Positions 1 through 12,029 of a DNA stretch of 64,000 nt are shown here, in pieces. Made by a program: the position numbers and the translations under genes. Every line of letters starts with the position of its first letter. The stretch's first letter is position 1. Origin of the DNA: Scortum barcoo (lineage: Eukaryota > Chordata > Actinopteri > Centrarchiformes > Terapontidae); contig CM041541.1 in the NCBI GenBank assembly GCA_023238725.1, positions 5,552,884-5,616,883 of the forward strand. The letters are read 5' to 3'. Below the pieces are notes generated by a model. The model worked only from the letters and a program-made list of their open reading frames with translations, was not told the origin of the DNA and ran no database searches.

Positions 1-1390
1 ACTCCCAGAGCAGCGCTAAAGAGCCCCTGGCTTATATTTATCAAGCCACTCCAAGCGGGACCGCTGAACTTGGATCAGCAGTTAGGTCACACCGCCATTT
101 AAACTTCAGTAAAACTACAGGAGTAAAATGAGTCACAAATCACCACTGCAGCGTGGCCGACTTTCAGAGACTAGATCATAAAAATAGGATATCCGCTCAT
201 CAATGAAACAGGAGTCTTTTAATAAAATGGGGAAAAGGGGTGTTAAATCAATATTTTAGAATACTTTGATTTTTAGGTTTTATGGATAATAAAGATGTCA
301 TGAAAGACGTAAGAGCCATTCAACTATAATGATCCCACACTACCAGACTTGAACTACATTAATGCTTCCTCGTGCATAAAGTCGAGGAGCCCCTATGCCT
401 CTAAACTCATAAAACAGAATATAGAGGCCTTCGGTTTTCAAATGAAAAGCAAATTCACTTTATACCTCAGCTAAAGAAAACAAGGCTCTTTTTGGCAAGA
501 GAAAAGACAAAGACGACCCCCTGGTATGAAGGATGTGTTAAGGATAAACAATAAAATTAACAGGAACCCAAAGACACACACATAGAGGACACGCTTGAGT
601 TGAACTAAGACTGATAAGAGCTTTGACCCAAGTAAGAAAAATGTGCTGAGCTGCAAACAATTCTGCTGCAGTAGAATTGTATAAGTATTTGGCTCCATCT
701 AGTGGATTCAATGAATATGAACTGAAGCAAGTTATCTCACCTGCTAATGCCCTTAGTGTTTAGATGGTACCAGAGAAATAAACCTGATTTATAGTGCAAT
801 TATCAAAAGCACACTTATGCTTAAAGAAATAGAGTAAAAACATATGAGAGAATAAAACATGACAAAAAGTTGGTGTCGTCCCTAAGGAAACATGAAGACT
901 AAAAAGCTCTTTGATCCGTAAGAGTCTGGGACATGAAGTGATTCTGAGGTTAACAGAAGGGTTAAAGAAAAATTAAAGTACACTAAGTATTTTCAAATAA
1001 ACACTGGATGAAATGAATGTAGTATTAATTAGCACCTTATATTGCAGTTCAATTAAAGGTGTTTTAACATCTTTAAGGCAACTTCTTTCGGTTCCGTCTC
1101 TCATCTGTGTCGTTTCCTATGCTTCTGCAAAATGAGTGACTAGCTTCAAGAAAGGGTACTGCAGTAAACCATGGATATGCCGCCTCATCATCTTTCAAAT
1201 TCAGGGCAAGTTCTACCTTGTGATTGAAAGCAAGACTGAGCCGACAAGGAGAAAGATTTAAAATGTACCCTGAGATGAGATAGGAAAGACAATTTTGCAG
1301 ATAATTTAATGTTGTACAAACCGAGAAGCAGCATGCGGTACCTGTTCGGTGGTCCAATGACAAGGATTTTAGTAGTTCTTAGTGACCTTA
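1..1390. other. non-coding flank, nothing recognised
   Basis: AT-rich sequence without a splice-compatible coding exon or a repeat I can name. Together with 1681-2524 it may be intergenic or the 3' part of a gene further left. A plus-strand AATAAA at 2513 opposes the ndfip2 poly(A) candidate. Confidence 0.5.
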
Positions 1391-1680
1391 TGGCGCTTTT
1401 CCACTAGCACCTAATAAGATCGACTCGGTTTTTAGGCTTTTCCATTACTTTTCCACGTACAGTTACGTCGTTAAGTACCTGGTACCAGGTACTTTTCTAG
1501 TACCTACCGGCTCGGCTCGACTCAGTTTTTAGGCTTTTCCATTACGTGTTAGTACCTGGTACCAGGTACTTTCTTCTAGTACCTAACTCGGTCGGGGTTC
1601 CAAGCGAGCTGAGTCGAGCCAAAATCATCGAGTCAAGTAGTCAAGCTAGAACTGTAGAACTGTGTAATGGAAAAGCGCCA
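1391..1680. mobile_element. MITE with 13-bp TIRs and TTA target duplication
   Basis: The element starts TGGCGCTTTTCCA and ends with its exact inverse TGGAAAAGCGCCA, flanked on both sides by TTA. Inside, a module (TTTTTAGGCTTTTCCATTAC, then a palindrome centred on GGTACC) occurs twice. It has no coding capacity. A 3-bp TTA duplication fits PIF/Harbinger-type elements, but TIR families were not compared, so the superfamily is inferred. Confidence 0.75.
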
Positions 1681-2524
1681 TTAGTGTCCCTAAGGTCTGC
1701 AGGGCTTGTCAGGGTGCCCACTTAGCATGGCTAAAATGGGACAAAAAGGAATTAATTTTTTCCAAAGACAAACTGAATCATTTACTTCTCAGTTGTTTAC
1801 CTTATGGAGTTATTATTGACCCAAGATTTTCACAATCGCCTTTCTGCGTCTACTTGATCTTCCTCGTGGAGTAAAATTCTTCGCCCTTGGTGGCACAAGC
1901 CTAATAACCGTGTGTCCAAATGCCATAACGATGATGTTCACAGGTCTGGTTGGAATTTCTGGGCATTTGTTGCTAAAAGTAGTTATTTTCTCAGGTCATT
2001 TCTTCCTTATTGAACTGTGAAGTGAGGGCCGGGGGAGATAATGCAACAGAAAATGGCAAGTGAAGCCGGTTGAAGGACACTTTCACACCGAGAGCAGAGC
2101 GGTGGTGGCAGGGAATAAGCCTGATGATTGACTGGAGGACAGTCGGAGAGCGTTCACACCTCAGACTTCAGTGTGGCCCCCCGTGATTGAACACAGGAGG
2201 ATCCATCAGAAATACTAGGTTGCCTGCGAGTTGTAAAACAAGGAAAATCTCTATCGTACTTCTTCTATAAGTCACCTAAATAATATATGAGAGGTGTGCT
2301 TTTTTGCATTTGGAGCTCATTTTAATTTATTAATCTGTATTTATTGCAATGAATATCACTGATTTATGTCTGCTACACCCTAAGAGGTGATACAATGAAC
2401 AATTTGAAGAACATCTTTGCTGTCTAATAACCTTGTCTGGATCGTGATAGCAAAATTTGGTAAACGCTGACATAATTAAGCCTTTAAGTGCAAAAAAACC
2501 CACAAGAGTCAATAAAATTTAACT

Positions 2525-5500
2525 GGCAGGCTTTTGAACTTTATTGGCATTTTTGCAAGACATCATCTATCAATTTAATTCCAGTTACAATAAATGCATA
2601 ACAACAGTTTCAAAAGATGTTACAAGGGTTATCTTGGACAAAAATAGTTTGGCTGCCGTGTCATTTTTTCTTTATTTATTTACAAAGAAATGTATTTGTA
2701 CTAGATCAATCCTAATATTACCCCACTCTTTCAGGTGGATAAATCATGCAGCAGAGCTTAATTCGTTAAAAGATCTTGATATTGCTGAAAGAGACTTCAC
2801 TGGGATACGACCAGAGTCCAAAAAAAAAAAAAAAAAAAAAAAAGAAAGAAAAAAGCATTAAAAAAAAAAAAAAAAAAAAGTAGGCCAATATTTAAGCTGT
2901 CACAGTTTAGGCTAAAAGCGATGAAACAAGACACACAATAACAATATTATCAATTTGAAAAAATAAAAAGTGCAAAAGGCAAATGATCCATTTGGGATGA
3001 TTAAGAATTCCAGTTAAAAACTTGGATGGCTAAAATATTTTTTTTTTCTTTTCTCTACCCACCACACAAGTTAAGCAGATTCACAAATCATACTGTACAG
3101 AAGTTCTTCAAAGTGCAAATATTATGAATTGGCATAAGCTGGTATGTACATCTCATTTTCTGGAAATAATCAAAGAGCAGGTTGTTCTTTGTCCAGTCGG
3201 GCTCCGTTTTTTTCGTGGCGCACAAGCTCACAGACTGCTCGCTCTCCGTTAGCGCTGGACAGTCTCCCCTGACTTCATCGACTTCACGTTCTCAGTTTAT
3301 CACATAATTTTTTTTTTTACAAAAAGAAAAAAAAAGTTTTCTCAGAGGCCACCAACTGGAGCCGCGTAGCATCACCAAAAGTTCCACGACAAGAACAAAA
3401 AAGGAAGAGAAAATTTCAATCTAACCATGAAAGCCAAATCCCGGAGAGAGATCCGTGTGTTGGGTTTCTCCAAATCATGCACAACATGCAGAACCGGTCA
3501 CATTTTAATTGGTTTTTATTGCATTTTTCTCAGATTTACTGGTAATTAAAATAAGTTTTGTTGGCAAGTCTGTGCAGCTTGTTCAATGAGCACCTAAAGC
3601 TTTATCCAATTACCAACCACTTTCATTCTGCAACCTGATCTTAGTCTCTGACGATAATTACTTGGAGGTCGTTACAAGGAACTAAATTGCATACGACTCT
3701 TTTATTGCAAAGAGTTTTTTGCTCAAGTCTTGACGTAAGAGTTACTGCGCTGTATTTAAAATGTATCAGTATCAAGCCGGAGACGCATACGATGCCCACG
3801 TGCAGTCCTGCCTCTGGGCTGCCCATCGAGCATCCTGAAACACTGATTTATCCCAGGAGCTATCGGTCTCCTTGGTAGCTTACTGATACTGCTTTGCCAG
3901 ACGTATTTGGCAATCAATGTGAAGGAAAAAAAGTAGGTGTACTTCACGTTTTACAGGTGGATATGGTCTGTTGTGATAACCTGAGCCACAGAAATGTGAC
4001 TTGTTTTCTTTGTTTTACGGTGGTAAATATGGTTGTGAACAGATGATTAAGTTTGGGTGTTTGAAATGTTCTTCATTTTTCTTTGATTCAAACAGAGCAG
4101 CCCTCTGAAAATGTCATGATGGATGAACATTTTTACTGCATAGGTCAGGTTAGCATGTATCATTGAAAGAAGGGGGATGGGGAGCTACTTCCCAGGATCG
4201 GTTTGTGCACATAACTATTTCAGATTATTCTTTTTTAAATGATCCAGATATTATGGACTTTAATTGACAGCCTGGCCATTCCCTTCAAAAACGTTAAAAA
4301 TCTATTTCCATTAACAAAAAAATCTGATTTATCGTTCCAAACATTTATTCACTGGCTCGGCGACTGTAGAAAATAACTGCTTCTTGTAGTCCAGCTGGTT
4401 CAACCAAAGTCTAATGGCCAGGCCTTCGTGTAATGGATCTGTTGTTTCCAAAAACTGGACATTAAGAGAGTTTTGGTTCTGTTTCATATTTTCACGGCCG
4501 AGCTAGAGGGTGAAGGTGTGTTTGGTTTCAAAACACTGGATGCAGGGCCTGTGATATGTAAACTCATCGATGCACATCTCTGGTATTAATACGAAAGTAG
4601 ACAGACTTTGGCCACACGTTCATGCTACATCACGGTTAAAGTAAGACTTAAAACACCCTGAACTTTAAAAAAAAAAAAAAATGGAATGGCAAAACTTTAA
4701 CGGTTTAAGATGCACCGTGTGACGTGCTATAGGTCAGAGTAAAGCGTGTAGATCTGCAAACAGACGGCGCCCGGTTCGAAATCCTTGCGTCATCTTTTGT
4801 CATGAGAAGTCGGAAACAAGCAAGGCAAAAGTTGGAGGGGGAACTTAAATATTAAAGGCTCGGAACAGGTTTCCACTTCCTACATGTTTTCTATTTTAAA
4901 ATTGTAAATGTGTTGAGTCAGAGGTTTTCTCATTTAACCATAAGCGGCGCTTGCCTGTTTGCTTACACAGGGACAGCCACATCACAGCAAATGAGCTACG
5001 GTGACATTTAAGACGTCGTTTTGTTGAAATGGTTTCATTGTGCTTTCATTTAGTGTTTCCTGACACTCTAAAAATGTTGGATACCTCGCTGTGGAACAAC
5101 CCACTTTGCCTCAGGTAACTAAGATTCATGTATCTCAAAAGCTCTCACGCTCTTAAGAGACATGACACATACATACGTGAGGACTGAGGTTTTTTATTTC
5201 TTTTTTTTCAGAGCTTTGAATCAAAGGAAAATGGAAAAACAAAAAAACAAAGCCAGGGAAAAGATCTGATCATCAAAGGCTTGTGTTTTTTCTTGTTTTT
5301 TTTCCCCGGCTCGGTTCAGAAGTGGAGGCTTCAGAGCGAGCTGTGTTATGCTTTTAATGAGACTGGTAACACTTTCTCCCTACTTCTTTCCTTTGTTCCT
5401 TCCCCGTCTCCTCTCCTCACTGCAAGGCTCTTCGGTCAGGTCATTTGAGGGGGGAGGGAAGGAAGTTCACATTGGAAAGGAATGGTAATGGCGTGGAAAC

Positions 5501-5590
5501 CTGTGGGGAAATCAAATAAAATCATTAAGGCATGCAGCACTTAAAAAAAAATATATATTATAGCTTCTCAGAAGATACTTCTGTACCTTT
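2525..5590 (-). other. ndfip2: probable ndfip2 3' UTR
   Basis: This AT-rich stretch follows the ndfip2 stop and holds no credible coding exon. A minus-strand AATAAA (tttatt at about 2540-2545) is a candidate poly(A) signal, giving a UTR of about 3 kb. It contains an A-rich tract at 2820-2879. The end point is an inference and earlier sites are possible. Confidence 0.4.
2819..2880. repeat. A-rich tract
   Basis: Two A runs of about 20 separated by gaaagaaaaaagcatt, within the probable ndfip2 3' UTR. Confidence 0.9.
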
Positions 5591-5694
5591 TTAGTAGAGG
5601 AAGAAGAGGCGTGTTCTATGAGAGGTGGCCATATTCTCTGACATGTTGCGCACTTTAAGGTAGTTAACGAAACCCCTGAAGAACAGCAGGAGAC
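5591..5694 (-). CDS. ndfip2: ndfip2 terminal coding exon
   Basis: Encodes GLLLFFRGFVNYLKVRNM and then SENMATSHRTRLFFLY, ending in TAA (5593-5591). The acceptor sits behind a C-rich tract (cccccacccccacAG). The LKVRNMSE...HRTR tail separates Ndfip2 from Ndfip1, which I recall as AKVRKM...PRTR. Confidence 0.95.
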
Positions 5695-8600
5695 CTGTGG
5701 GGGTGGGGGGGAGGCCCGGTTCACTTTACAGCACAGCTCCAGAAAATGACGCAAAGGTTAAGATGGAGGGGGAAAACAAAAAGTTCCACACCGTTTAAGA
5801 GAAGACTCACCGAGCAGCAGGAAGATCCACCAGAGCCAGTACTGTCCGTTAAAGTAACCGGTGAAGTAGTCGGAGAACTGGAAACAGAACATTCATCACT
5901 TTGAGGATTTTTTGTTGTTTTAATGGTGAAATACATGAAGGCTTGAGTTTATCCAGTTCACGTACACTGAGAACAGGCTCAGTGAAGCAAGAGACAAGGG
6001 AAACTTCTGAAGCATATTTACATATTCATAGACTCTGGGTTTGTCAATGAGCAATAGAGAATACATATACTGTTCCAGGAAGAGTATTTTTAAACATCTT
6101 TAAACACGTCTGAAGGATCTTTAATAACTGAATACATAAATGTCCAATTTTCTAATGTAACACTGTCACACCTGTTCAAACTTCCTAGAAAAAATAAATA
6201 AATTCACCATATATTCATGCCAATCAATAACTGACATATTGTCTTAATTTGCCCAAAATTTTGCCTTGTTGCTGGTCAAACTCAGCACAAATATTCGAAG
6301 AAAGAAAGAAAAAAAATCAAACGTACCCTGACGATGAGAATCCATTTGATGAGGGAAAGTCCGAAGCCGCAGATGGCTCCGTAGCGTCCTGCGATGGTGT
6401 TGGTCAGACAGAAGGACAGGCAGAACCCGATCCAGTTGAACAGGAAGGCCACTAAGGGAACAAAAGAAGAAGACACTCAAATTCTGAAACATTCAGGAAC
6501 ACTTTTTTCAGTTTTGCAGTATTTTCTTTTGAAAATGGAAAATTTCCAAATTAGAGCGATGGGAAATTGATGTTGGATGAGAGTGATTTTTACGGATGTA
6601 GTCTGATTAAATAAATGTCAAACATGAGACAATAGTCATCTTAATGTTGATCACGTTGACGTTATGATGCATCGGCAACTGCAGTTTAAGACGGAGACGA
6701 TGATCCTGATGTATTTGAATGGCATTTGATTAACTTCCTGAAATGCCTGAGTGTAGGCCTCGAGGCATCACACATGACCCATAAGACAAGGCCTACAGTT
6801 ATGACTTCAGCCCACACATCAAATGATCATTTACATTGTTGAAGAGTGGGTCATAACCTCGGTAAAATAATTGTGAAATATCGCGATTTGTCGTGACATT
6901 TTTATTGAGGTGTGAGATAAAACATGAAGCCGGCTTACTGAAAAAGGCCAGCATGAAGATCCCATCATTCCCGACTCGGAGCTGGTCAGCGTCGCTGAAA
7001 TCGTCCCTGGGAGGGAATTCGTCATCCTAATGTTGACACACACGCACACAAACAAAAACCACATGTAGAGACAACACGTATGTTTGGTTAAAAATAAACA
7101 CACACTGTGCCTGTGACACAGTGACCACACGTGAGTTGCAAAACACATTTCACCACCCTCACACTGAGAGTCATTCACAAGCGTTCAGGATCGCTCATTC
7201 AAATCTAGAAATGACTTGTGTGACATTCAGAATGGGATTTAAGCTATATAACAAAAGAAAAGTTCTAAATGTGATGAAGCCTTCATGATAAAAAAAAAAA
7301 ATATATATATTCCAAATTTTTCCTCACCCGCGGCATCACCTCCACAGTGGAGGCAGCCATGGCGGCAGCTTTGGCCTTCTCCGCCTCATCGTACGTGGGC
7401 AGCGAGGTGGCGACGCTGTAGGGCGGAGGCACCGGGAAGTCGCCACGGAAGCTTGTCTCTGCAGGAGCGATGGAGGAGGAGACATTAGCGAGGGAAGAGA
7501 CAGGGATCTATTAAAAACCAGCTGCCAGTAATGTGGCGATGCGGTCATGGAAATCAACGCTGACTCATGAGTAAAAAAAAACAAAAAACCAAAAAAAAAT
7601 TTAAAAACTCCAAAAAAAACTGCCACTTTTCTGCTGCTGCGGCTATTTCGAGATGAACGAAACCACACTTTGGAAAAACAAAGCTGCTGTGGAGAAAATG
7701 TACATATAAAAAGGAACTTTTAAGGTAATGAATTGAAAAGTGACCTTGTGGATGATCAAAAGAAATTCTTTTAATACTTACCAGGTGCTGCAGCGGTTGC
7801 TCCCAGGTCAATGGAGGCATACGGAGGCGGAGGTGCCTCTCCCTCCCCCTGAGTCCTTGACCCCGACGCTTCCGCCGCCGACGCCGGGCTGGCCTGGGCC
7901 TGGCTGGACGAAGCGGCCTGAGCTGTGGCAGAAGTGCATGGCTGCTGCTCGCTGGTTGAGGCCTCTGAAGAGTCGTCCTCGTTGTGCAGCTGGACGAGAG
8001 AGAAAAAGAGAGAGAGGATGAGATAAGTGTGTGAGGGGGAGGTTTGTTAGAGGAATCCGCACAAGCAAGATCAGCTGATCAGGCAGCCAAAAAGTGCCGC
8101 CCCTCGAGGGGATACTGTTCTAGATTCCTCAAACTGGTATGAATGGTGCCCTTTCTACAGAGCAGGTTGGTGGTTTGCTGGTTCGCTGCCACCAAAATAA
8201 GGCCGCCGAGCAGAGAGCTGAGGAGAAAAAAAAAAAAAGCAGAGGCGGTGACTGTGGTTTTCATTAAGCTGCGTTTGGGGGATTTTCAGCTGCCTGTTTT
8301 ATTAGTCAGACATCAGTTGCTGTTTTCTGCCAGCAGCACAAACATCAGGTAGTTATTGTGTAACAAAACGAGCTTTGCACAATCTGGTTTTGTTTGTCAC
8401 CAGAAAATGTGGCTCAGGCAGCTTGTTTTTTATACATTTCTTTTACTTTATTTTGTTTTATATTTGTACCGCTTTATTTTCAAGCTGCAGGAGTGGGTGG
8501 ACATGGACCATATAATATTTGTACAGGGACAAAACTACGTGACATATATAGTATGTTATGTTTACATCTTTTTCAGCACATATACAGTATATGTACTCTT

Positions 8601-11600
8601 TTCACACTACTTCACACGTTATTCATATCAAAGTCATGAGATGAAGTTCAGCTCCTTCGTACAGCTTATGTCACTGAAATATTCATCCTGGAATCTGACC
8701 CAGTTAGAAGGTTACAAAAGGACAACCAACTTGTAATCCAAATGTTTTCAGTGTTACATTATCTTTGGCAAAAAAAATTAAAGGACAAGCCCAGAATGTC
8801 TCCAACATCCATTTAGTCTTTTTCAGTGTTTTGGAGTCATAAATTGCTGTGCTGATGCAAACAACTATCTCGACATGGCTGACCAAGTTCAACTTGTTCA
8901 GAGCCGAAAAAAACTGGAATTGAAAAAGATAAGTGAGGGCTGTTTGAAGAGGTTTCTCATGCCTGTTTCAATTTTTTGGAGTCGCAAAGTGCTGCAGGGA
9001 TATTGAGTGCTTGTTGTCTTTTATTTTAGCGGCACAAACCCTTCCTGCTAAACACGCTACAGTGTGCTTATCGATGCGAAGAGGAAACACTGGATTGAAG
9101 GTCAATTTTTAAAGTTACACTCTAAGATGAAACCAAACCTTTTTTTTTTTTTTTTTTTTTTTAATTAAATATCAGATTGCCTATTGCAGTATAAGTGATG
9201 TTCACCGAGTCAGTTTATCTCATTTATATCATCAGCCTCACTGTCTACTCCCTTTACGTCGTATCAGAGCTGCTTCACATTAGGACCGTTTAACTGGCAA
9301 AACATTTGGTGGCTTTTATGGTGTAGCGGATAGCGGGATTACGGCTTGAATTTCTATTTGGAAGTGCTGGGATAAAATGACTGGTATTGTACATATGTGT
9401 GTGTGCTGGGCAGGGTCGGGGCTACAGCGTTTGCCCTCAGCAGAATGTCTGACACTGTGAGCACGAGGACTGGGGGGGGGGGCTACACTGGCACGTCAAC
9501 ACAGGAAGGTCTCCGGAAAAGTGATACACGTGTAATCAGTTGATGAGCCGAGAGTCGATTACAGACTTAAGTACATTAATTTTTTTCGTCTGACCAGAGA
9601 GCCAAATGCCTTCTGAAATTACAGAGGGCGCAACGTGAACATGATGGTTACAGGACGACTGGTGGGAAATCTGGGTGGGTGAAGCGAGAGAGTGATTCCT
9701 CCTCAGCTTCTCAGGGTGCCCTTGAGAAAGAGTCCAGACAGCTCCAAGCCTCAACAACAACTCACTGTGTGACCGTGTGTTCTGTAATGACAATAAATCT
9801 GATTCTGACAGAGACAAAACACAGTTTTTCAGCCTCATAATATGAGGTTCATTAGTTCAAGACTAAGAGCAGCTATCTCGATGTGACCGACCAAGTTCAA
9901 CTTGTTCAGAGCCGTAAAACAGCAGAGGTGAAAGAAATAAGTGGCAGCCGTTAGAGGAGTTTTCTGCAACAGAGCACAAAAATGTCAAACGCAACACCCA
10001 GGCTAAAAAGTGGAAAATGCTGCTCTGCTAACGTGCTGTCAAACATCAAACGTGTTGCGCTTCTTTTCTCTCTCACTGTCATTGATGTTGCAAGATAAAG
10101 ATTTCTAGGTGAAGAGCTTGATGTGGTCACACCTCGCTGTTGCAGGCAGTAGCTTGTAACCTCTTTATCTCCATCGTATTTATGATTTCTGATTATCGGC
10201 TTTAAAATCGTATGTGAACTATTTTATCTCACATTTTCCATGAAGCAAGGACAATACTCTTGATGTGGTATGACACCATCACGAATGGGGAAAACACCCT
10301 TTTTAATAACAGCTGACGCAAGGCTGATAATCAAAGAGTCACAAGTGACTAATAACAGGAGAGCTAAATTAACATCGGATCATTTTAAAAGAAGAAACAG
10401 TCAGGACCTTTTTTTGTCACCATGCAGATAAACTTCTCAAACAAACAAAGTCCTGGAATTCAAACCACCTTGTAAAACTCACCAGGCAGTGAGTGAATGA
10501 GCAGCGGACGACTGGCCCGGAATCAAGGACGAAGAATAACGCACCCCCACGCACGGGGAGATTACGTAAGATCTTCACAACACAGCCACAAGCCTCCTCA
10601 TGAGTCCAAATATACCAAAAAAAAAAAACATACAGGCCCGCTCGAAGCAGCAGCGCCACACACTCGCAGAAGAAGATTATTTAGAGGAAAAACAGGGAGC
10701 TGGAGGGCAAAATGTGGGGAGGAGTGAAAAGCGTGTGTAGGCGTAATGAAATGAAGATGTTGCTGTCCACAAAGCCCAGATAACTTTTATCAGTCGGGCC
10801 TGGATGTCCTACACCGTACAGTATCTAAAAAAGGCCTTGATTAATGTGCTGCTGCATTGTCGTGGTCAACACTTTGTTCGGGGTTTGGAAAGTTAAGAGG
10901 CTGACGCCGATTTGCCTTGGCTCACGCCGGATCCTGCGGGATTACCGCTCGCATACCCAGAACCGCAGGAATCGAGAGCACAAAGCGGACTTTATCTCCA
11001 AAGTGAGCGGTTTCCAATGGACTTTACATGTCTGCTTCAGAGGAGAAAATAACACCTTCAATTGGCGAAATATTCCACACATTATGAGGTTGTCGATCTT
11101 TTTTCAAACTCAAAATCTATATTGTTTTAAAGGACTATAAACACAAATTTTACAGCTCTTTTTATTCTTAATTCAACTGTTTCTGCTAACACATATATAA
11201 CAAGTTATATCTTGTTAAAGCTAGTGATTAAATTATTACTTCATACGAGATTAGTGTCCCTTCACATGATTCTTACTACTCCTTTGGACTTGTATTAACC
11301 AGCTGATGAATCCTCCCTCTGACACTAACATACAGATAAACTCCCCAAAACTAGTCTTAACTTGCTTGCTCAACCTGCCTGACAAATAGCTTATAACTTA
11401 ATATCGGTTTTAAAGTAAATCCAGCCAAGAGGAGGTGTGTTAAGCTCATGACATAGTTAATCAGGATGTAAACTTCCAAAATTTATCAGGATTTAAACCT
11501 TCATAATTTAAGACTTTATCAGGATGTAAACTTTAGGACTGACTGTTTAGGACTATTTCACATATAAACTATATACTGATGTAAAATTACAGACTTCATC

Positions 11601-12029
11601 TAGATGTAAACTTCATCAGGATGTAAACCTTGTCATGACGTAAACGTTCAGCCTGTCTCCGGACGTAAACTCTCTCACGATGTAAACTTTTTCGCGACCT
11701 GAACTTTTATCAGCTCGTAAACTTTCCAGAGGCCTCCATGATGAAGAAGAAGAAGCTAGCTAGCGTTAGCCTAGCCGACGCGGAAGTGCTCGTCGGGGAG
11801 CTTAGCTGTCAAAACAAAACAACTACGCAGCGATAAATAGAGGATGAGACACACCTGTACAAAACCAGGAGACTATTAAGAGGCTCTGCTATCGTTGTTA
11901 AGTGTCTAATCCTTCTAACTGGGCAGTAACATTACACTCAGAGCAGGGCCTTGTAACGGTGGCGGGCAGGCCGGGCCGTGTTTTGCTCTCCTCTCCACTC
12001 ACCACTTGGTATCGGCTCGCTGGGTCCAT
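5591..12029 (-). CDS. ndfip2: NEDD4 family-interacting protein 2 (7 coding exons)
   Basis: Coding exons on the minus strand are 12029-12003, 7989-7782, 7458-7328, 7026-6939, 6451-6327, 5877-5811 and 5694-5591, all with GT donors and AG acceptors. They join in frame to 750 nt (249 aa plus stop). The protein has a low-complexity N-terminal cytosolic region with PY motifs PPPY at residues 63-66 and 89-92 and LPTY at 98-101. An acidic DDFSDADQL stretch follows, then three hydrophobic segments (about 146-170, 174-191, 205-222). The C-terminus is RTRLFFLY. Family knowledge: Ndfip proteins sit in Golgi, endosomal and vesicle membranes and recruit and activate NEDD4-family HECT ligases (Itch, Nedd4, Nedd4-2) through these motifs. 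NYLKVRNMSE near the C-terminus and RYQVLHNED at the N-terminus fit Ndfip2 better than Ndfip1. The start at 12029 has G at -3 and G at +4. The frame stays open upstream to a stop near 12177 but has no ATG there, so the long N-terminus known in mammals could only begin at a non-AUG codon. Confidence 0.95.
5811..5877 (-). CDS. ndfip2: ndfip2 coding exon 6 (TM3 start)
   Basis: Encodes FSDYFTGYFNGQYWLWWIFL plus LL, the aromatic-rich loop and the start of the third membrane segment. The acceptor is tttccAG and the donor is GTGAGT. Confidence 0.95.
6327..6451 (-). CDS. ndfip2: ndfip2 coding exon 5 (TM1-TM2)
   Basis: Encodes MAFLFNWIGFCLSFCLTNTI and then AGRYGAICGFGLSLIKWILI plus VR, the hallmark paired membrane segments of the family. 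The ATG codon is split with exon 4. The acceptor is cccttAG and the donor is GTACGT, with the exon ending in phase 0. Confidence 0.96.
6939..7026 (-). CDS. ndfip2: ndfip2 coding exon 4
   Basis: Encodes 29 residues plus one base: the acidic DDEFPPRDDFSDADQL stretch, then VGNDGIFMLAFF, which begins the first membrane segment. The acceptor is cattAG and the donor is GTAAGC. Confidence 0.94.
7328..7458 (-). CDS. ndfip2: ndfip2 coding exon 3 (second and third PY motifs)
   Basis: Encodes residues 79-122, including VPPPYSVATSLPTYDEAEKA: a PPPY and an LPTY motif 5 residues apart, followed by an Ala-rich helix-like stretch. The acceptor is ctgcAG and the donor is GTGAGG. This is the most strongly conserved cytosolic part of Ndfip proteins. 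Confidence 0.94.
7782..7989 (-). CDS. ndfip2: ndfip2 coding exon 2 (first PY motif)
   Basis: The acceptor is ...cgtccAG and the donor is GTAAGT. It encodes residues 10-78, starting LHNEDDSSE, with a Ser/Ala/Gln-rich linker and a PPPPY motif at residues 62-66. The linker is compositionally biased and poorly conserved in the family, while the PY motif is the ligase-docking site. It ends in phase 1. Confidence 0.9.
8860..8960 (+). repeat. direct repeat copy 1 in ndfip2 intron 1
   Basis: Contains gaccaagttcaacttgttca and gagccg, with looser similarity on both sides to 9866-9966. It is in the same orientation about 1 kb away. The source element was not recognised. Confidence 0.75.
9700..9808 (+). 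repeat. SINE/LINE-like 3' tail
   Basis: agggtgcccttgagaaag ... gtaatgacaataaatctgattctgac resembles the 3' ends of teleost non-LTR elements, with the short (CTGATT) iteration typical of such tails. Family not assigned. Confidence 0.4.
9866..9966 (+). repeat. direct repeat copy 2 in ndfip2 intron 1
   Basis: Matches 8860-8960 across about 100 bp, including the identical core cgaccaagttcaacttgttc agagccg. It lies just after a LINE/SINE-like tail (aataaatctgattctgac at 9791-9808). Confidence 0.75.
11455..11725 (+). repeat. degenerate GATGTAAACTT tandem array
   Basis: About eleven irregularly spaced units of the form tcatcaggATGTAAACtt occur between 11462 and 11725, for example near 11463, 11522, 11602, 11619, 11638, 11660, 11680 and 11714. 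Spacing is mostly 15-30 bp. The units lie in ndfip2 intron 1, about 280-540 bp inside the gene from coding exon 1. Confidence 0.75.

Noticed and set aside
4765..4795. GGTTCGAAATCC, resembling a tRNA B box
   Set aside because: No matching A box, acceptor stem or cloverleaf could be built around it.
8356..8736. Tyr/Phe-rich open frame in ndfip2 intron 1
   Set aside because: AT-rich composition yields membrane-like residues. Two overlapping frames are open and there is no homology.
9300..9360. tRNA-like gtgtagcggatagcgggatt segment
   Set aside because: May be the head of an old SINE, but no B box at proper spacing was found, so no tRNA or SINE call.
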